DNA of 64,000 nt from Arenimonas maotaiensis (GTDB lineage: Bacteria > Pseudomonadota > Gammaproteobacteria > Xanthomonadales > Xanthomonadaceae). The stretch lies in assembly GCF_014638745.1 (NCBI RefSeq), contig NZ_BMFO01000002.1:434001-498000 (forward strand), given 5' to 3'. How positions within the stretch are numbered: position 1 is the stretch's first letter; each line of letters opens with the position of its first letter. Position numbers and translations under genes: made by a program. The notes below the pieces were generated by a model. That model did no database searches. It was given only the letters and a program-made list of their open reading frames with translations, and had not been told where the DNA came from. Of the stretch, positions 30,123-38,505 are shown one piece after another.

Positions 30123-30145
30123 AAACCCGCTTCGGCGGGTTTTTT
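30123..30145 (+). terminator. Terminator after tRNA-Thr
   Basis: AAACCCGC-TTCG-GCGGGTTT hairpin with a UUCG-type loop and a T-run, 5 bases after the tRNA CCA end. Confidence 0.92.
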
Positions 30146-30193
30146 GTCCGCGCTGGGCTTAGAATAGCGGCATCGCTCCCGTACGGAATCCTC

Positions 30194-31114
30194 ATGGCCG
30201 GCTCCAGCCTGTTCGCCCTGATCGACGACATCGCCACCTTGCTCGACGACGTGTCGGTGATGACCAAGGTCGCCGCCAAGAAGACCGCCGGCGTGCTCGG
30301 CGACGACCTGGCGCTGAACGCCAACCAGGTCAGCGGCGTCAACGCCGACCGCGAACTGCCGGTTGTCTGGGCGGTGTGCAAGGGCTCCTTCGTCAACAAA
30401 CTCGTGCTGGTGCCGGCGGCGTTGCTGATCAGCGCCTTCGTGCCCTGGCTGATCGTGCCGCTGCTGCTGCTCGGCGGCGCGTTCCTGTGTTTCGAGGGCG
30501 CCGAGAAGTTGGTGCACCGCTTCCTGCACCGTCCGGATGAGGACGATGCGCAGCGCCAGGCGCTGATCGAGGCGGTCAGTAATCCGAGCGTGGATCTGGT
30601 GCAGTTCGAGAAGGACAAGATCAAGGGCGCCGTCCGCACCGACTTCATCCTGTCGGCCGAGATCATCGTGATCAGCCTCGGCGCCGTGGCCGATAAATCG
30701 CTGTCGGTGCAGATCGGTGCCCTGTCGGCTATCGCCGTGCTGATGACGGTCGGCGTGTACGGCTTGGTCGCGGGCATCGTTAAGCTCGACGACGCCGGTC
30801 TGTACCTCAATGCCCGCGCGTCCGGCGCCGTGCGCGGCGCGGGCCGTTTCCTGCTGTGGCTGGCGCCGAAGCTGATGAAGTTCCTGTCGGTCGCCGGCAC
30901 CGCCGCCATGTTCCTGGTCGGCGGCGGCATCCTGACCCACAACGTGTCGCTGCTGCATCATGTATTGGAAGCCGCCGGTCAAGCCGTGCCGGCGTTGGCC
31001 TGGCTGCTGCCGTCGCTGCTGAACGCCTTGTTCGGCATCTTGCTGGGTTTGGTTGTTGTCGCGCTGCTCGCGCTGTACGGTCGAGTCTTCGGCAAACGCG
31101 CCGCCGCCCACTGA
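30194..31114 (+). CDS. DUF808 (YedI-family) inner-membrane protein
   Basis: 306 aa. It starts [20 protein letters not shown], followed by [20 protein letters not shown], the signature of the DUF808/YedI family. About five to six hydrophobic helices follow (for example [20 protein letters not shown] and the C-terminal [19 protein letters not shown]). The amphipathic [20 protein letters not shown] segment sits in the cytoplasmic middle part. No function is established. It lies 7 bases before radA and may be cotranscribed with it. Confidence 0.88.
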   Translation: MAGSSLFALIDDIATLLDDVSVMTKVAAKKTAGVLGDDLALNANQVSGVNADRELPVVWAVCKGSFVNKLVLVPAALLISAFVPWLIVPLLLLGGAFLCFEGAEKLVHRFLHRPDEDDAQRQALIEAVSNPSVDLVQFEKDKIKGAVRTDFILSAEIIVISLGAVADKSLSVQIGALSAIAVLMTVGVYGLVAGIVKLDDAGLYLNARASGAVRGAGRFLLWLAPKLMKFLSVAGTAAMFLVGGGILTHNVSLLHHVLEAAGQAVPALAWLLPSLLNALFGILLGLVVVALLALYGRVFGKRAAAH

Positions 31115-31121
31115 GATTCCT

Positions 31122-32510
31122 ATGGCCCTGAGCAAATCCAAAGCCGGCAAGACCAAATCCGCCTATGTCTGCAACGAGTGCGGCGCTTCCTACGGCCAAT
31201 GGCAGGGGCAGTGCGGCGATTGCGGGCAGTGGAACACGCTGTCTGAAATCGTGCTGAGCGCCGCGGCCGGCGCCAAACAGGTGCGCACCGGGTACGCCGG
31301 TGCGGCCGAATCGCACATCACCGCGCTGAAGGAAGTCTCCGATGAAAACCAGACGCGCCTGCACACCGGCCTGAACGAGCTCGACCGCGTGCTCGGCGGC
31401 GGTTTGGTGGAAGGCTCGGTGGTGTTGATCGGCGGCGATCCGGGCATCGGCAAATCCACGCTGCTGCTGCAGGCCATGGCCGCGATGGCCGCCTCGCAGA
31501 AGGCGCTGTACATCAGCGGCGAGGAAAGCCTGGGGCAGGTCGCCGGCCGTGCCAAGCGGCTGGGACTGGCGCTCGATCATCTGCAGGCGCTGGCAGAAAC
31601 CTCGGTCGAAAAGATCCTGGCGCATTGCCAGCAGGCCAAGCCGCGCATCCTGGTCGCCGATTCGATCCAGACCCTGTGGAGCGAACAACTCACCGCCGCG
31701 CCGGGCTCGGTCAGCCAGGTGCGCGAATGCGCGGCGCGTCTGGTGCGCTACGCCAAGGAGACCGGCACCTCGGTGTTCCTGGTCGGCCACGTCACCAAGG
31801 AGGGCGGCATCGCCGGCCCGCGCGTGCTCGAGCACATGGTCGACGCGGTGCTGTATTTCGAGGGCGAAAGCGGCTCGCGCTTCCGCATCCTGCGCGCGTT
31901 CAAGAACCGCTTCGGCGCGGTCAACGAACTCGGCGTGTTCGCCATGGCCGACAAGGGCCTGAAGGAAGTCGCCAATCCCTCCGCCATCTTCCTGTCCGGC
32001 CATAGCCAGAGCGCGCCGGGCTCGGTGGTGCTGGTCACCCGCGAGGGTACGCGGCCGCTGCTGGTGGAAGTGCAGGCGCTGGTCGATCAATCCCCGCTCG
32101 GCAATCCGCGCCGGGTCACGCTCGGTCTGGAGCAGAACCGCCTGGCCATGCTGCTGGCGGTCATGCACCGGCATGGCGGCATCGGCGTCTCCGACCAGGA
32201 CGTGTTCGTCAACGTGGTCGGCGGCATCCGCGTGCAGGAAACCGCGGCCGATCTGCCCACGCTGCTGGCGGTGCTGTCCTCGCTGAAGGACCGCCCGCTG
32301 GCGGAAAAGACCGTGGCGTTCGGCGAAGTGGGGCTGTCGGGCGAAATCCGCCCGGTACCGAACGGCGAGGAGCGCCTGAAGGAAGCCGCCATGCACGGCT
32401 TCAAGCGCGCCATCGTGCCGAAGGCCAACGCGCCCAAGCGCGGCCAGTTCGGCGATTTGGAAGTGATCGCCGTGGAACGGCTGATGGATGCGCTACAGGC
32501 GGCGTTTTAG
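31122..32510 (+). CDS. radA: DNA repair protein RadA
   Basis: 462 aa from ATG 31122. An N-terminal zinc finger (CNECGASYGQWQGQCGDC) is followed by a RecA-like ATPase with Walker A GGDPGIGKST near residue 104 and the RadA KNRFG motif (KNRFGAVNELGVF). A C-terminal Lon-protease-like domain (about 290-460) is present. RadA is a branch-migration helicase acting in recombination. Its stop codon overlaps the stop of the convergent HNH gene by 4 bases. Confidence 0.96.
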   Translation: MALSKSKAGKTKSAYVCNECGASYGQWQGQCGDCGQWNTLSEIVLSAAAGAKQVRTGYAGAAESHITALKEVSDENQTRLHTGLNELDRVLGGGLVEGSVVLIGGDPGIGKSTLLLQAMAAMAASQKALYISGEESLGQVAGRAKRLGLALDHLQALAETSVEKILAHCQQAKPRILVADSIQTLWSEQLTAAPGSVSQVRECAARLVRYAKETGTSVFLVGHVTKEGGIAGPRVLEHMVDAVLYFEGESGSRFRILRAFKNRFGAVNELGVFAMADKGLKEVANPSAIFLSGHSQSAPGSVVLVTREGTRPLLVEVQALVDQSPLGNPRRVTLGLEQNRLAMLLAVMHRHGGIGVSDQDVFVNVVGGIRVQETAADLPTLLAVLSSLKDRPLAEKTVAFGEVGLSGEIRPVPNGEERLKEAAMHGFKRAIVPKANAPKRGQFGDLEVIAVERLMDALQAAF

Positions 32511-32890
32511 CAAAGACTATTCTGTTGGCCGTTAATTGACTCGGCCACATATAAGTCGCCGTCGTCTTTCGGGAAAATACTATGCCATTTCCCCGCCTTG
32601 CAACGCCTTCTGACATGTTGGGAGAATTGCACGGAGTCTTTCAAGTTTCCCCTTCGCTTATTGCAGCATTGGCAAGCTGCAGCGATATTGGCGCGATTGG
32701 TTTTTCCTCCGAGGCTTTTGGGTAGCACGTGCTCTGCCGTGCATAAAAAGGCCATTGCTTGCCTCAAGGTAATTTGAGATTCCCGAGCGAATTTATCAGG
32801 GTTTTCGAGCCAGATTCGCTGTTTGCAGTATAGGCAGCGACCATTTTGGCTTTGATAAGCAGCGCGTTTGAGTTTGGCTTGTTTGGTCAT
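32507..32890 (-). CDS. HNH-family nuclease domain protein in an AT-rich island
   Basis: 127 aa from ATG 32888-32890, which has GGAG five bases upstream. An ATG 20 codons earlier has no such site. It is an HNH fold: Cys19-X2-Cys22, then TAEHVLPKSLGGKTNRANIA with the catalytic His54 and Asn68, then CQCCNKRR with a second metal-binding Cys pair. Lys/Arg-rich helices flank it. Base composition and codon use are clearly more AT-rich than in the neighbouring genes (for example atattggcgcgattggttttt on the plus strand), suggesting horizontal acquisition. There is no methyltransferase or other phage gene beside it. Target and role are unknown: a solo defence or homing-like nuclease is possible. Confidence 0.75.
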   Translation of the reverse strand: MTKQAKLKRAAYQSQNGRCLYCKQRIWLENPDKFARESQITLRQAMAFLCTAEHVLPKSLGGKTNRANIAAACQCCNKRRGNLKDSVQFSQHVRRRCKAGKWHSIFPKDDGDLYVAESINGQQNSLC

Positions 32891-33102
32891 GTGGGCTCCG
32901 ATATTGGATTGAGCGCACATAGCGCGACTCAATCGGGAGCCAGTGACCAATAGTCAACTGGACCAACGCTTCTACTGAAGAAGTTGGCTTGCTCTAAGCA
33001 ACTGGGATGTAATTTATTTCGAAATCCACGGCATTGTCAATGCGCGTCGCCGCCGGCTTAATTGATGGATTTGAAGCAAAGATGCAAATTTAGGGGCGCT
33101 GG
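32891..33102. other. AT-rich intergenic remnant upstream of the HNH gene
   Basis: 212 bases without a supported gene, less GC-rich than the rest of the window. It contains short inverted repeats, for example GCATTGTCAATGC at 33031-33043. It probably carries the HNH promoter and the right end of the inserted segment. No insertion-sequence ends, integrase or target duplication could be recognised. Confidence 0.45.
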
Positions 33103-33894
33103 TCAGTTCTTCTGAAGCAACAGTTCCAACACGAACTTCGAGCCGAAGAACGCCAGCGCCAACAGAGTGGCGGCGCCCAGCGTCCAATGCACGGCGCGGC
33201 GGCCGCGCCAGCCGTAGCGAACTCGGCCGATCAACAGCACGGAAAGTGCCAGCCAGCTCAGCGCGGTCAGCACCGTCTTGTGCCACAGGTTCTGCGCCAG
33301 CATGTCCTGCACGAACAGCACGCCGCTGACCAAGGTCAGGCTCATCAGCAGCCAAGTGCCGCCGAGCGTCTTGAACAGCAGATGTTCGGTCTGCACCAGC
33401 GGCGGCAGCGCGCCCAGCCAGGATTGCAGATGGCGGCGGCGCAGGGCGCGGTCCTGTAGCCAATACAGCACGGCCAGCAAAGTGGCGATGGACAGAGCGG
33501 CATAGGCCAGCAACGCGAAGCCAGCGTGCAGCTCCAGGCGCCAATCCAGCAGGTTCGGGCGGTGCACGCCCCATGCGGCGTTGGCCAGCAGCGACAGCGC
33601 GGCGATCGGATACACCAGCACGCCGAGTGCCGACAGCTGCCGGCGCGCGGTCAGCAGCGCGGTGATGGCGGCCATGGCCAGCGCCACCCACGACAGGGCG
33701 GCGAAGAAATGCAGGTCGGGGCCGTCGTTTTCGCGCCAGTACAGGAATTGCACGCATCCGTGCGCCACCAGCGCGACGGCGGCCAAGGCCTGGGGGATGC
33801 CGCCGTGCAGCCCCGTGCGCTGGCGCAGCACCCAGAACAGGGCGGACAGTCCGTAGGCGAGCAGGGCGGCGAGGGTGGCGGTTTCGACGGTCAT
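33103..33894 (-). CDS. Cytochrome c assembly family protein (CcsA/HemX-like, YpjD)
   Basis: 263 aa from ATG 33892-33894. An ATG 11 codons upstream is less likely. It has about eight membrane helices and the family signature around histidines: DLHFFAALSWVALA, RLELHAGFALLAYAALSIA and GTWLLMSLTLVSG. These proteins handle haem in cytochrome c biogenesis, but the Ffh-linked version (YpjD) has no proven role. It is divergent from ffh, a conserved arrangement in proteobacteria. The stop lies next to the AT-rich island. Confidence 0.88.
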   Translation of the reverse strand: MTVETATLAALLAYGLSALFWVLRQRTGLHGGIPQALAAVALVAHGCVQFLYWRENDGPDLHFFAALSWVALAMAAITALLTARRQLSALGVLVYPIAALSLLANAAWGVHRPNLLDWRLELHAGFALLAYAALSIATLLAVLYWLQDRALRRRHLQSWLGALPPLVQTEHLLFKTLGGTWLLMSLTLVSGVLFVQDMLAQNLWHKTVLTALSWLALSVLLIGRVRYGWRGRRAVHWTLGAATLLALAFFGSKFVLELLLQKN

Positions 33895-33960
33895 GCGCAA
33901 CAGTTTGGCATAGATTGCCGGCGCCACGCCACGCCCGGGGCGGCGTCCGGCCGGCGGGCG

Positions 33961-33966
33961 TATAAT
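33961..33966 (+). promoter_or_regulatory. -10 box of the ffh promoter
   Basis: A perfect TATAAT, 27 bases before the ffh ATG. No good -35 is seen 16-18 bases upstream, so the promoter may rely on an activator or on extended -10 contacts. Confidence 0.6.
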
Positions 33967-33992
33967 GGCGGGCTGAAACGAGGAATCGCCCC

Positions 33993-35363
33993 ATGTTCGA
34001 ATCGCTGACCCAACGCCTGTCCGGAACCCTGCAGCGCCTGCGCGGCAAGGGCCGGCTGACCGAAGACAACATCAAGGACTCGCTGCGCGAGGTCCGCATC
34101 GCGTTGCTCGAGGCCGATGTTGCGTTGCCGGTGGTGATGGCGCTGATCGAGCGCATCAAAGCGCGCGCGGTCGGCCAGGAAGTGCTGACCAGCCTGACCC
34201 CGGGCCAGGCCTTGGTGAAGGTGGTACACGACGAGCTGGCCGCGGTCATGGGCGCGCAGGCGGTCGAGCTGAACCTGAACGTGCCGGCGCCGGCGGTGAT
34301 CCTGATGGCCGGCCTGCAGGGCGCGGGCAAGACCACCACGGTCGGCAAGCTGGCCAAGTTCCTCAAGGAAAAGCGCAAGAAGAAGGTGATGGTGGTCAGT
34401 TGCGACGTGCACCGTCCGGCCGCCATCGCCCAGCTGGAATCCCTGGCCAAGCAGGTCGGTGTGGTGTTCTACCCGAGCCGGGCCGAGCAGTCGCCGGTCG
34501 ACATCGCCCGCGCCTGCCTGGACGAGGCGCGCAAGACCTATATGGACGTGGTGCTGGTCGACACCGCCGGCCGTCTGGCGATCGACGCCGCGATGATGGC
34601 CGAGATCCAACAACTGCATGCCGCGGTCAATCCGGTCGAGACCCTGTTCGTGGTCGATGCCATGACCGGCCAGGACGCCGCCAACACCGCCAAGGCGTTC
34701 AGCGACGCGCTGCCGCTGACCGGCGTGGTGCTGACCAAGACCGACGGCGACGCCCGCGGCGGCGCCGCGCTGTCGGTGCGCCACATCACCGGCCAGCCGA
34801 TCAAGTTCATCGGCGTCGGCGAGAAGCCGGACGGCTTGGACGTGTTCCATCCCGAGCGCGCCGCCAGCCGCATCCTGGACATGGGCGACGTGCTCAGCCT
34901 GGTCGAGCAGGTGCAATCGCAGGTCGACCATGAAAAAGCCGCGAAACTGGCCGAAAAGGTCGCCAAGGGCAAGAAATTCGACCTGAACGACATGCGCGAG
35001 CAGTTCGTGCAGATGCAGAACATGGGCGGCCTGTCCGGCCTGATGGACAAACTGCCGGGCATGGCGCAGATCCCCGACCACGTCAAAAACCAGGTCACCG
35101 GCAAGGAAATGCCGCGCATGATCGCCATCATCAACTCGATGACCCCGCGCGAACGGCGCAATCCGGGCTTGCTCAACGGCTCGCGTCGGGCCCGCATCGC
35201 CCGCGGCTCAGGCACCACCCCGGCCGACGTCAACCGCCTGCTCAAGCAGTACCAGCAGATGGAGTCGATGATGTCCAAGCTGTCGCGCGGGGGCATGAAG
35301 GGCATGATGCGCGGGCTGAAGGGCATGATGGGCGGCTTCCCCGGCGGCTTCGGCGGCCGTTAA
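33993..35363 (+). CDS. ffh: Signal recognition particle protein Ffh
   Basis: 456 aa. The N domain is followed by the SRP GTPase domain: G1 GLQGAGKTTTVGKL near residue 107, DTAGRL, and TKTDGDARGGAALS. The C-terminal methionine-rich M domain (from about 300, MREQFVQMQNMGGLSGLMDK) binds signal peptides and 4.5S RNA. It targets inner-membrane proteins to FtsY/SecYEG. It is followed by rpsP after a promoter. Confidence 0.97.
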   Translation: MFESLTQRLSGTLQRLRGKGRLTEDNIKDSLREVRIALLEADVALPVVMALIERIKARAVGQEVLTSLTPGQALVKVVHDELAAVMGAQAVELNLNVPAPAVILMAGLQGAGKTTTVGKLAKFLKEKRKKKVMVVSCDVHRPAAIAQLESLAKQVGVVFYPSRAEQSPVDIARACLDEARKTYMDVVLVDTAGRLAIDAAMMAEIQQLHAAVNPVETLFVVDAMTGQDAANTAKAFSDALPLTGVVLTKTDGDARGGAALSVRHITGQPIKFIGVGEKPDGLDVFHPERAASRILDMGDVLSLVEQVQSQVDHEKAAKLAEKVAKGKKFDLNDMREQFVQMQNMGGLSGLMDKLPGMAQIPDHVKNQVTGKEMPRMIAIINSMTPRERRNPGLLNGSRRARIARGSGTTPADVNRLLKQYQQMESMMSKLSRGGMKGMMRGLKGMMGGFPGGFGGR

Positions 35364-35373
35364 GCCGGCCGGC

Positions 35374-35402
35374 TTTCCAAGCGCCCCGATTGCGGCTATA
35401 AT
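35374..35402 (+). promoter_or_regulatory. Promoter of the rpsP operon
   Basis: TTTCCA (35374-35379), a 17-base spacer and TATAAT (35397-35402) precede rpsP by 62 bases. The -35 overlaps a 14-bp palindrome (AAGCCGGCCGGCTT, 35362-35375) that starts at the ffh stop codon. Confidence 0.75.
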
Positions 35403-35464
35403 ATCGGGCTAGCCGAGGCCTTGCGGCCCCGATTCCACCCAGAACTACAGAGCAAAGAATACTT

Positions 35465-35719
35465 ATGGTCAAGATCCGACTGACCCGCGGCGGCGCCAAG
35501 AAGAGCCCGTTCTACCACATCGTGGTGACCGATCAGCGCAACAAGCGCGACGGCCGCTCCATCGAGCGCGTGGGTTACTACAACCCGGTCGCGCGCGGCA
35601 ACGAGAAGCGCTTCGAGCTGAACACCGAACGCGTCAACCATTGGGTTTCCCACGGCGCCCAGCTGACCGAAAAGGTCCGCGCGCTGGTCAAGGAAGCCTC
35701 GAGCCAGGCCGCCGCCTGA
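35465..35719 (+). CDS. rpsP: 30S ribosomal protein S16
   Basis: 84 aa, [20 protein letters not shown], complete S16 with the [20 protein letters not shown] block. It stabilises the 16S rRNA 5' and central domains. It is the first gene of rpsP-rimM-trmD-rplS. Confidence 0.98.
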   Translation: MVKIRLTRGGAKKSPFYHIVVTDQRNKRDGRSIERVGYYNPVARGNEKRFELNTERVNHWVSHGAQLTEKVRALVKEASSQAAA

Positions 35720-35753
35720 GCCTTTCCTCGCGGCCATGACGCGAGGATCCGAC

Positions 35754-36260
35754 ATGACTCCGGAGCGCCGCATCCTCATCGGCAGGATGCTCGGCGCTTT
35801 TGGTGTGTCCGGCGAGATGAAGTGCCAGAGCTTCGCCGATCCGGAAAGCCAGTTGCTGAAATACCGGCCGATTATCCTCAGCCATAACGGCAGCGAGCGC
35901 GTCATCAAGCAGCTGAAGGGGCGGGTGACCGCCAAGGGCCTGGTGGTGCGCCTGCCCGACATCGCCGACCGCGACGCGGCCCAGGCCCTGCACGGCGCCG
36001 AGTTGTGGATCGTCCGCAGCCAGTTGCCGCCGTCCAAGCCGGGCGAATACTACTGGATCGACCTCGAGGGCCTGCGCGTGCGCAACCGCGAGGGCGTCGA
36101 GTTCGGCACCGTTTCGCACCTGTTCGAGACCCCCGGCAACCCGGTGATGGTGGTGCAGGGCGAGCGCGAGCGTCTGATTCCGTTCCTGCTCGAGCGCTTC
36201 GTCGATTCGGTCGACCTCGACGCCGGCGAGATCGTGGTCGACTGGGACGCCGATTTCTGA
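35754..36260 (+). CDS. rimM: Ribosome maturation factor RimM
   Basis: 168 aa from ATG 35754, which has AGGA seven bases upstream. An ATG six codons earlier is possible. The N-terminal RimM domain ([20 protein letters not shown]) and the C-terminal PRC-barrel ([15 protein letters not shown]) are both present. It helps 30S head assembly around S19. Its stop overlaps the trmD ATG by one base. Confidence 0.96.
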   Translation: MTPERRILIGRMLGAFGVSGEMKCQSFADPESQLLKYRPIILSHNGSERVIKQLKGRVTAKGLVVRLPDIADRDAAQALHGAELWIVRSQLPPSKPGEYYWIDLEGLRVRNREGVEFGTVSHLFETPGNPVMVVQGERERLIPFLLERFVDSVDLDAGEIVVDWDADF

Positions 36261-37027
36261 TGCGTTTCGACGTCATCACCCTGTTTCCCGAATCGTTCCG
36301 CCAATGCCTGCAGATCGGCGTGGTCGGGCGCGCGTTCGAGCGCGGCCTGGCGCGGCTGGAGGTCTGGAACCCGCGCGATTTCACCCACGATAACTACCGC
36401 CGCATCGACGAACGCCCGTTCGGCGGCGGACCGGGCATGGTGATGATGGTCGACCCGCTGCAGGAATGCCTGCAGGCGGCGCGCGCCGCGGATGCCGCGC
36501 CGGCGCGGGTGATCTACCTGAGCCCGCAGGGCCGGCCGTTCACCCAGGCCAAGGCCCGCGAGTTGGCGGCCTTGCCACGCCTGATCCTGTTGGCCGGCCG
36601 CTACGAGGGCGTCGACCAGCGCTTTCTCGACGCCCAAGTGGATGAAGAAATCTCGATCGGCGATTTCGTACTGTCCGGCGGCGAGCTGCCGGCCGCGACG
36701 GTGATCGACGCCGTGGTCCGGCTGTTGGACGGCGTGCTGAACGACGCCGATTCCGCCACGCAAGACAGCTTCGAGGACGGTCTGCTGGATTGCCCGCATT
36801 ACACCCGCTCCGAGTCCCTGGGCACCGATGGCGTGCCGGCCGAACTGCTGTCCGGCAACCACGCCCTGATCGCCCGCTGGCGGCGCAAGCAAAGCCTGGG
36901 CCAAACCTGGCTGAAACGCCCGGATTTGCTGGCCTTGGCCGAGCTGTCCAAGGCCGACCTTGCCCTGCTGGCCGAGTTCCAAGCTGAACAGGCCGCCGAT
37001 TTGCCGGAAAAAGCCGGAAACCCCTAG
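36260..37027 (+). CDS. trmD: tRNA (guanine-37-N1)-methyltransferase TrmD
   Basis: 255 aa, a SPOUT methyltransferase that modifies G37 next to the anticodon and prevents frameshifting. Visible motifs are [17 protein letters not shown], the knot region [20 protein letters not shown] and [14 protein letters not shown], and HYTRSE near the C-terminus. The ATG overlaps the rimM stop (TGATG). Confidence 0.97.
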   Translation: MRFDVITLFPESFRQCLQIGVVGRAFERGLARLEVWNPRDFTHDNYRRIDERPFGGGPGMVMMVDPLQECLQAARAADAAPARVIYLSPQGRPFTQAKARELAALPRLILLAGRYEGVDQRFLDAQVDEEISIGDFVLSGGELPAATVIDAVVRLLDGVLNDADSATQDSFEDGLLDCPHYTRSESLGTDGVPAELLSGNHALIARWRRKQSLGQTWLKRPDLLALAELSKADLALLAEFQAEQAADLPEKAGNP

Positions 37028-37054
37028 TCAAATCCCGAACTTCCACGCTATAAT
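37025..37054 (+). promoter_or_regulatory. Probable internal promoter of rplS
   Basis: TAGTCA (37025-37030), an 18-base spacer and TATAAT (37049-37054) lie 56 bases before rplS. It would allow L19 to be made in excess of RimM and TrmD. Confidence 0.6.
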
Positions 37055-37109
37055 GAGCGGCTAAACACGCCGAGAGGCGTCCCCAAGAACGACAGAATCG
37101 TGGTGTCCT

Positions 37110-37469
37110 ATGAACCTCCTGCAAAAATTCGAAGCCGAACAAATCACCCGCCAGCTGCCTGAATTCGGCCCCGGCGACACCGTCGTGGTCAACGTCAAGG
37201 TCAAGGAAGGCAACCGTGAGCGCGTGCAAGCCTACGAAGGCGTGGTCATCGCGATCAAGAGCCGCGGCCTGAACTCGGCCTTCACCGTGCGCAAGATCTC
37301 GCACGGCTTCGGCGTCGAGCGCGTGTTCCAGACCCACAGCGCCGCCATCGACTCGGTCACCGTCAAGCGCCGCGGCGATGTGCGCCAGGGCAAGCTGTAC
37401 TACCTGCGCGACCTGGAAGGCAAGAAAGCCCGCATCAAGGAAGACCTCAGTTACGGCAAAAAAGCCTAA
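37110..37469 (+). CDS. rplS: 50S ribosomal protein L19
   Basis: 119 aa, [20 protein letters not shown], complete L19 with the [20 protein letters not shown] block. It lies at the 30S-50S interface. It is followed by an inverted repeat. Confidence 0.98.
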   Translation: MNLLQKFEAEQITRQLPEFGPGDTVVVNVKVKEGNRERVQAYEGVVIAIKSRGLNSAFTVRKISHGFGVERVFQTHSAAIDSVTVKRRGDVRQGKLYYLRDLEGKKARIKEDLSYGKKA

Positions 37470-37491
37470 GCTTTCTTCCCGAGATTCCGCC

Positions 37492-37520
37492 AACGGCCGC
37501 TTCTGCGGCCGTTCGCGTTT
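37492..37520 (+). terminator. Terminator-like hairpin after rplS
   Basis: A perfect 9-bp stem AACGGCCGC/GCGGCCGTT with a TTCT loop (37492-37513), followed by CGCGTTT. The U-run is poor, so readthrough into hslR, 9 bases further on, is likely. Confidence 0.6.
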
Positions 37521-37528
37521 AGAGCCCG

Positions 37529-37936
37529 ATGAACACCGAAAGCGAAACCCTCAGCGAAGTCCGCGCCGACATCTGGTTGTGGGCCGCGCGCTTCTTCAAG
37601 ACCCGAAGCCTGGCCAAGCAGGCGCTGGCCGGCGGCAAGGTGCAGGTCGGCGGCCAGGCCATCAAGCCTTCGCGCATGCTGCGCGTCGGCGACGCGCTGA
37701 GCGTGACGCGCGCCAATGAACTGTACGAGATCACCGTGCGCGGGCTGAGCGAGCAGCGTGGCCCGGCGCCGGTGGCGCAGGCGTTGTATGCCGAATCCGA
37801 AGCCTCGCGCCTGAAGCGCGAAAGCGAACGCGAGCTCAAGCGCCTGGCCAACGCCGGCTACCGGCCGCCGCAAAGCAAGCCCGATAAACGCGCCCGCCGC
37901 CTGATCCAGGCGCTCGGCGACCTCGACGCGCTCTGA
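37529..37936 (+). CDS. hslR: S4-domain heat-shock protein Hsp15 (HslR)
   Basis: 135 aa. The S4 RNA-binding domain (about 10-75: RADIWLWAARFFKTRSLAKQ and GGKVQVGGQAIKPSRMLRVG) is followed by a basic helical tail (SEASRLKRESERELKRLANA). HslR binds 50S subunits that carry stalled nascent chains and helps recycle them. It ends one base before the stop of the convergent Lrp-type gene. Confidence 0.9.
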   Translation: MNTESETLSEVRADIWLWAARFFKTRSLAKQALAGGKVQVGGQAIKPSRMLRVGDALSVTRANELYEITVRGLSEQRGPAPVAQALYAESEASRLKRESERELKRLANAGYRPPQSKPDKRARRLIQALGDLDAL

Positions 37937-38413
37937 TCAGTCCGCCTCGCCGCCGGCATAGATCGGCAATTCCGGATTGCGCCGGAACTCGAAGATCAGG
38001 TGCGTCTCGATATGCGCCACTTCCTCGCGTTGGGTGAACGCCGCCAATTCGAAGTCGCGCAGATGGCGGGTGTCGCGTACGCCCACGTGCACCAGAAAAT
38101 CGTCCTTGCCGGCCACGTGGTAGAACGCCAGCACTTCCGGCAACTGCCGCAGGTGCGCTTGGAAGGCTTCCAGCGAATCGCGCGAATGCCGGGTCATGCG
38201 GATCGCCACCATCGCCTGCAGACCGATGCCGATGGCCAGGGGCGCCACTTCGGCGTGGTAGCCGAGGATCACTTTCGCTTCATGCAGCTTGCGTACGCGC
38301 TCGAGCGCGGTCGACGGCGCGATCTGCGCACGTTCGGCCAGATCCTTGTTCGGCATCCGCGCATTGTTCCGCAGCAGGCGCAGAATCCGGCGGTCGATTC
38401 GGTCAAGTTCCAT
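37937..38413 (-). CDS. Lrp/AsnC-family transcriptional regulator
   Basis: 158 aa. An N-terminal helix-turn-helix (DRIDRRILRLLRNNARMPNK, recognition helix QIAPSTALERVRKLHEAKVI) is followed by the RAM ligand-binding domain (about 65-150) that senses amino acids. It is divergent from a methionine gamma-lyase-like gene and shares a 92-base control region with an inverted repeat. It therefore probably regulates that gene and itself, as MdeR-type regulators do. The effector is unknown. Confidence 0.92.
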   Translation of the reverse strand: MELDRIDRRILRLLRNNARMPNKDLAERAQIAPSTALERVRKLHEAKVILGYHAEVAPLAIGIGLQAMVAIRMTRHSRDSLEAFQAHLRQLPEVLAFYHVAGKDDFLVHVGVRDTRHLRDFELAAFTQREEVAHIETHLIFEFRRNPELPIYAGGEAD

Positions 38414-38432
38414 TTTCCGGCCTTTTGGCGAA

Positions 38433-38448
38433 ATAATCTTCGGATTAT
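38433..38448. promoter_or_regulatory. Inverted repeat in the lrp/lyase divergent region
   Basis: ATAATC-TTCG-GATTAT, 6-bp arms around a 4-base centre, AT-rich, 20 bases before the regulator ATG and 57 bases before the lyase ATG. It is a plausible binding site for the Lrp-type protein, or overlaps the -10 regions. Confidence 0.45.
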
Positions 38449-38505
38449 AGCTATCTAAGACAACGATTGGGCATCATCGGGGCTTTGATCCGACCGGAGC
38501 CAGTC

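Noticed and set aside
32507..32890. HNH gene as part of a group I/II intron or restriction-modification system
   Set aside because: No intron structure, split gene, methyltransferase or reverse transcriptase is present nearby.
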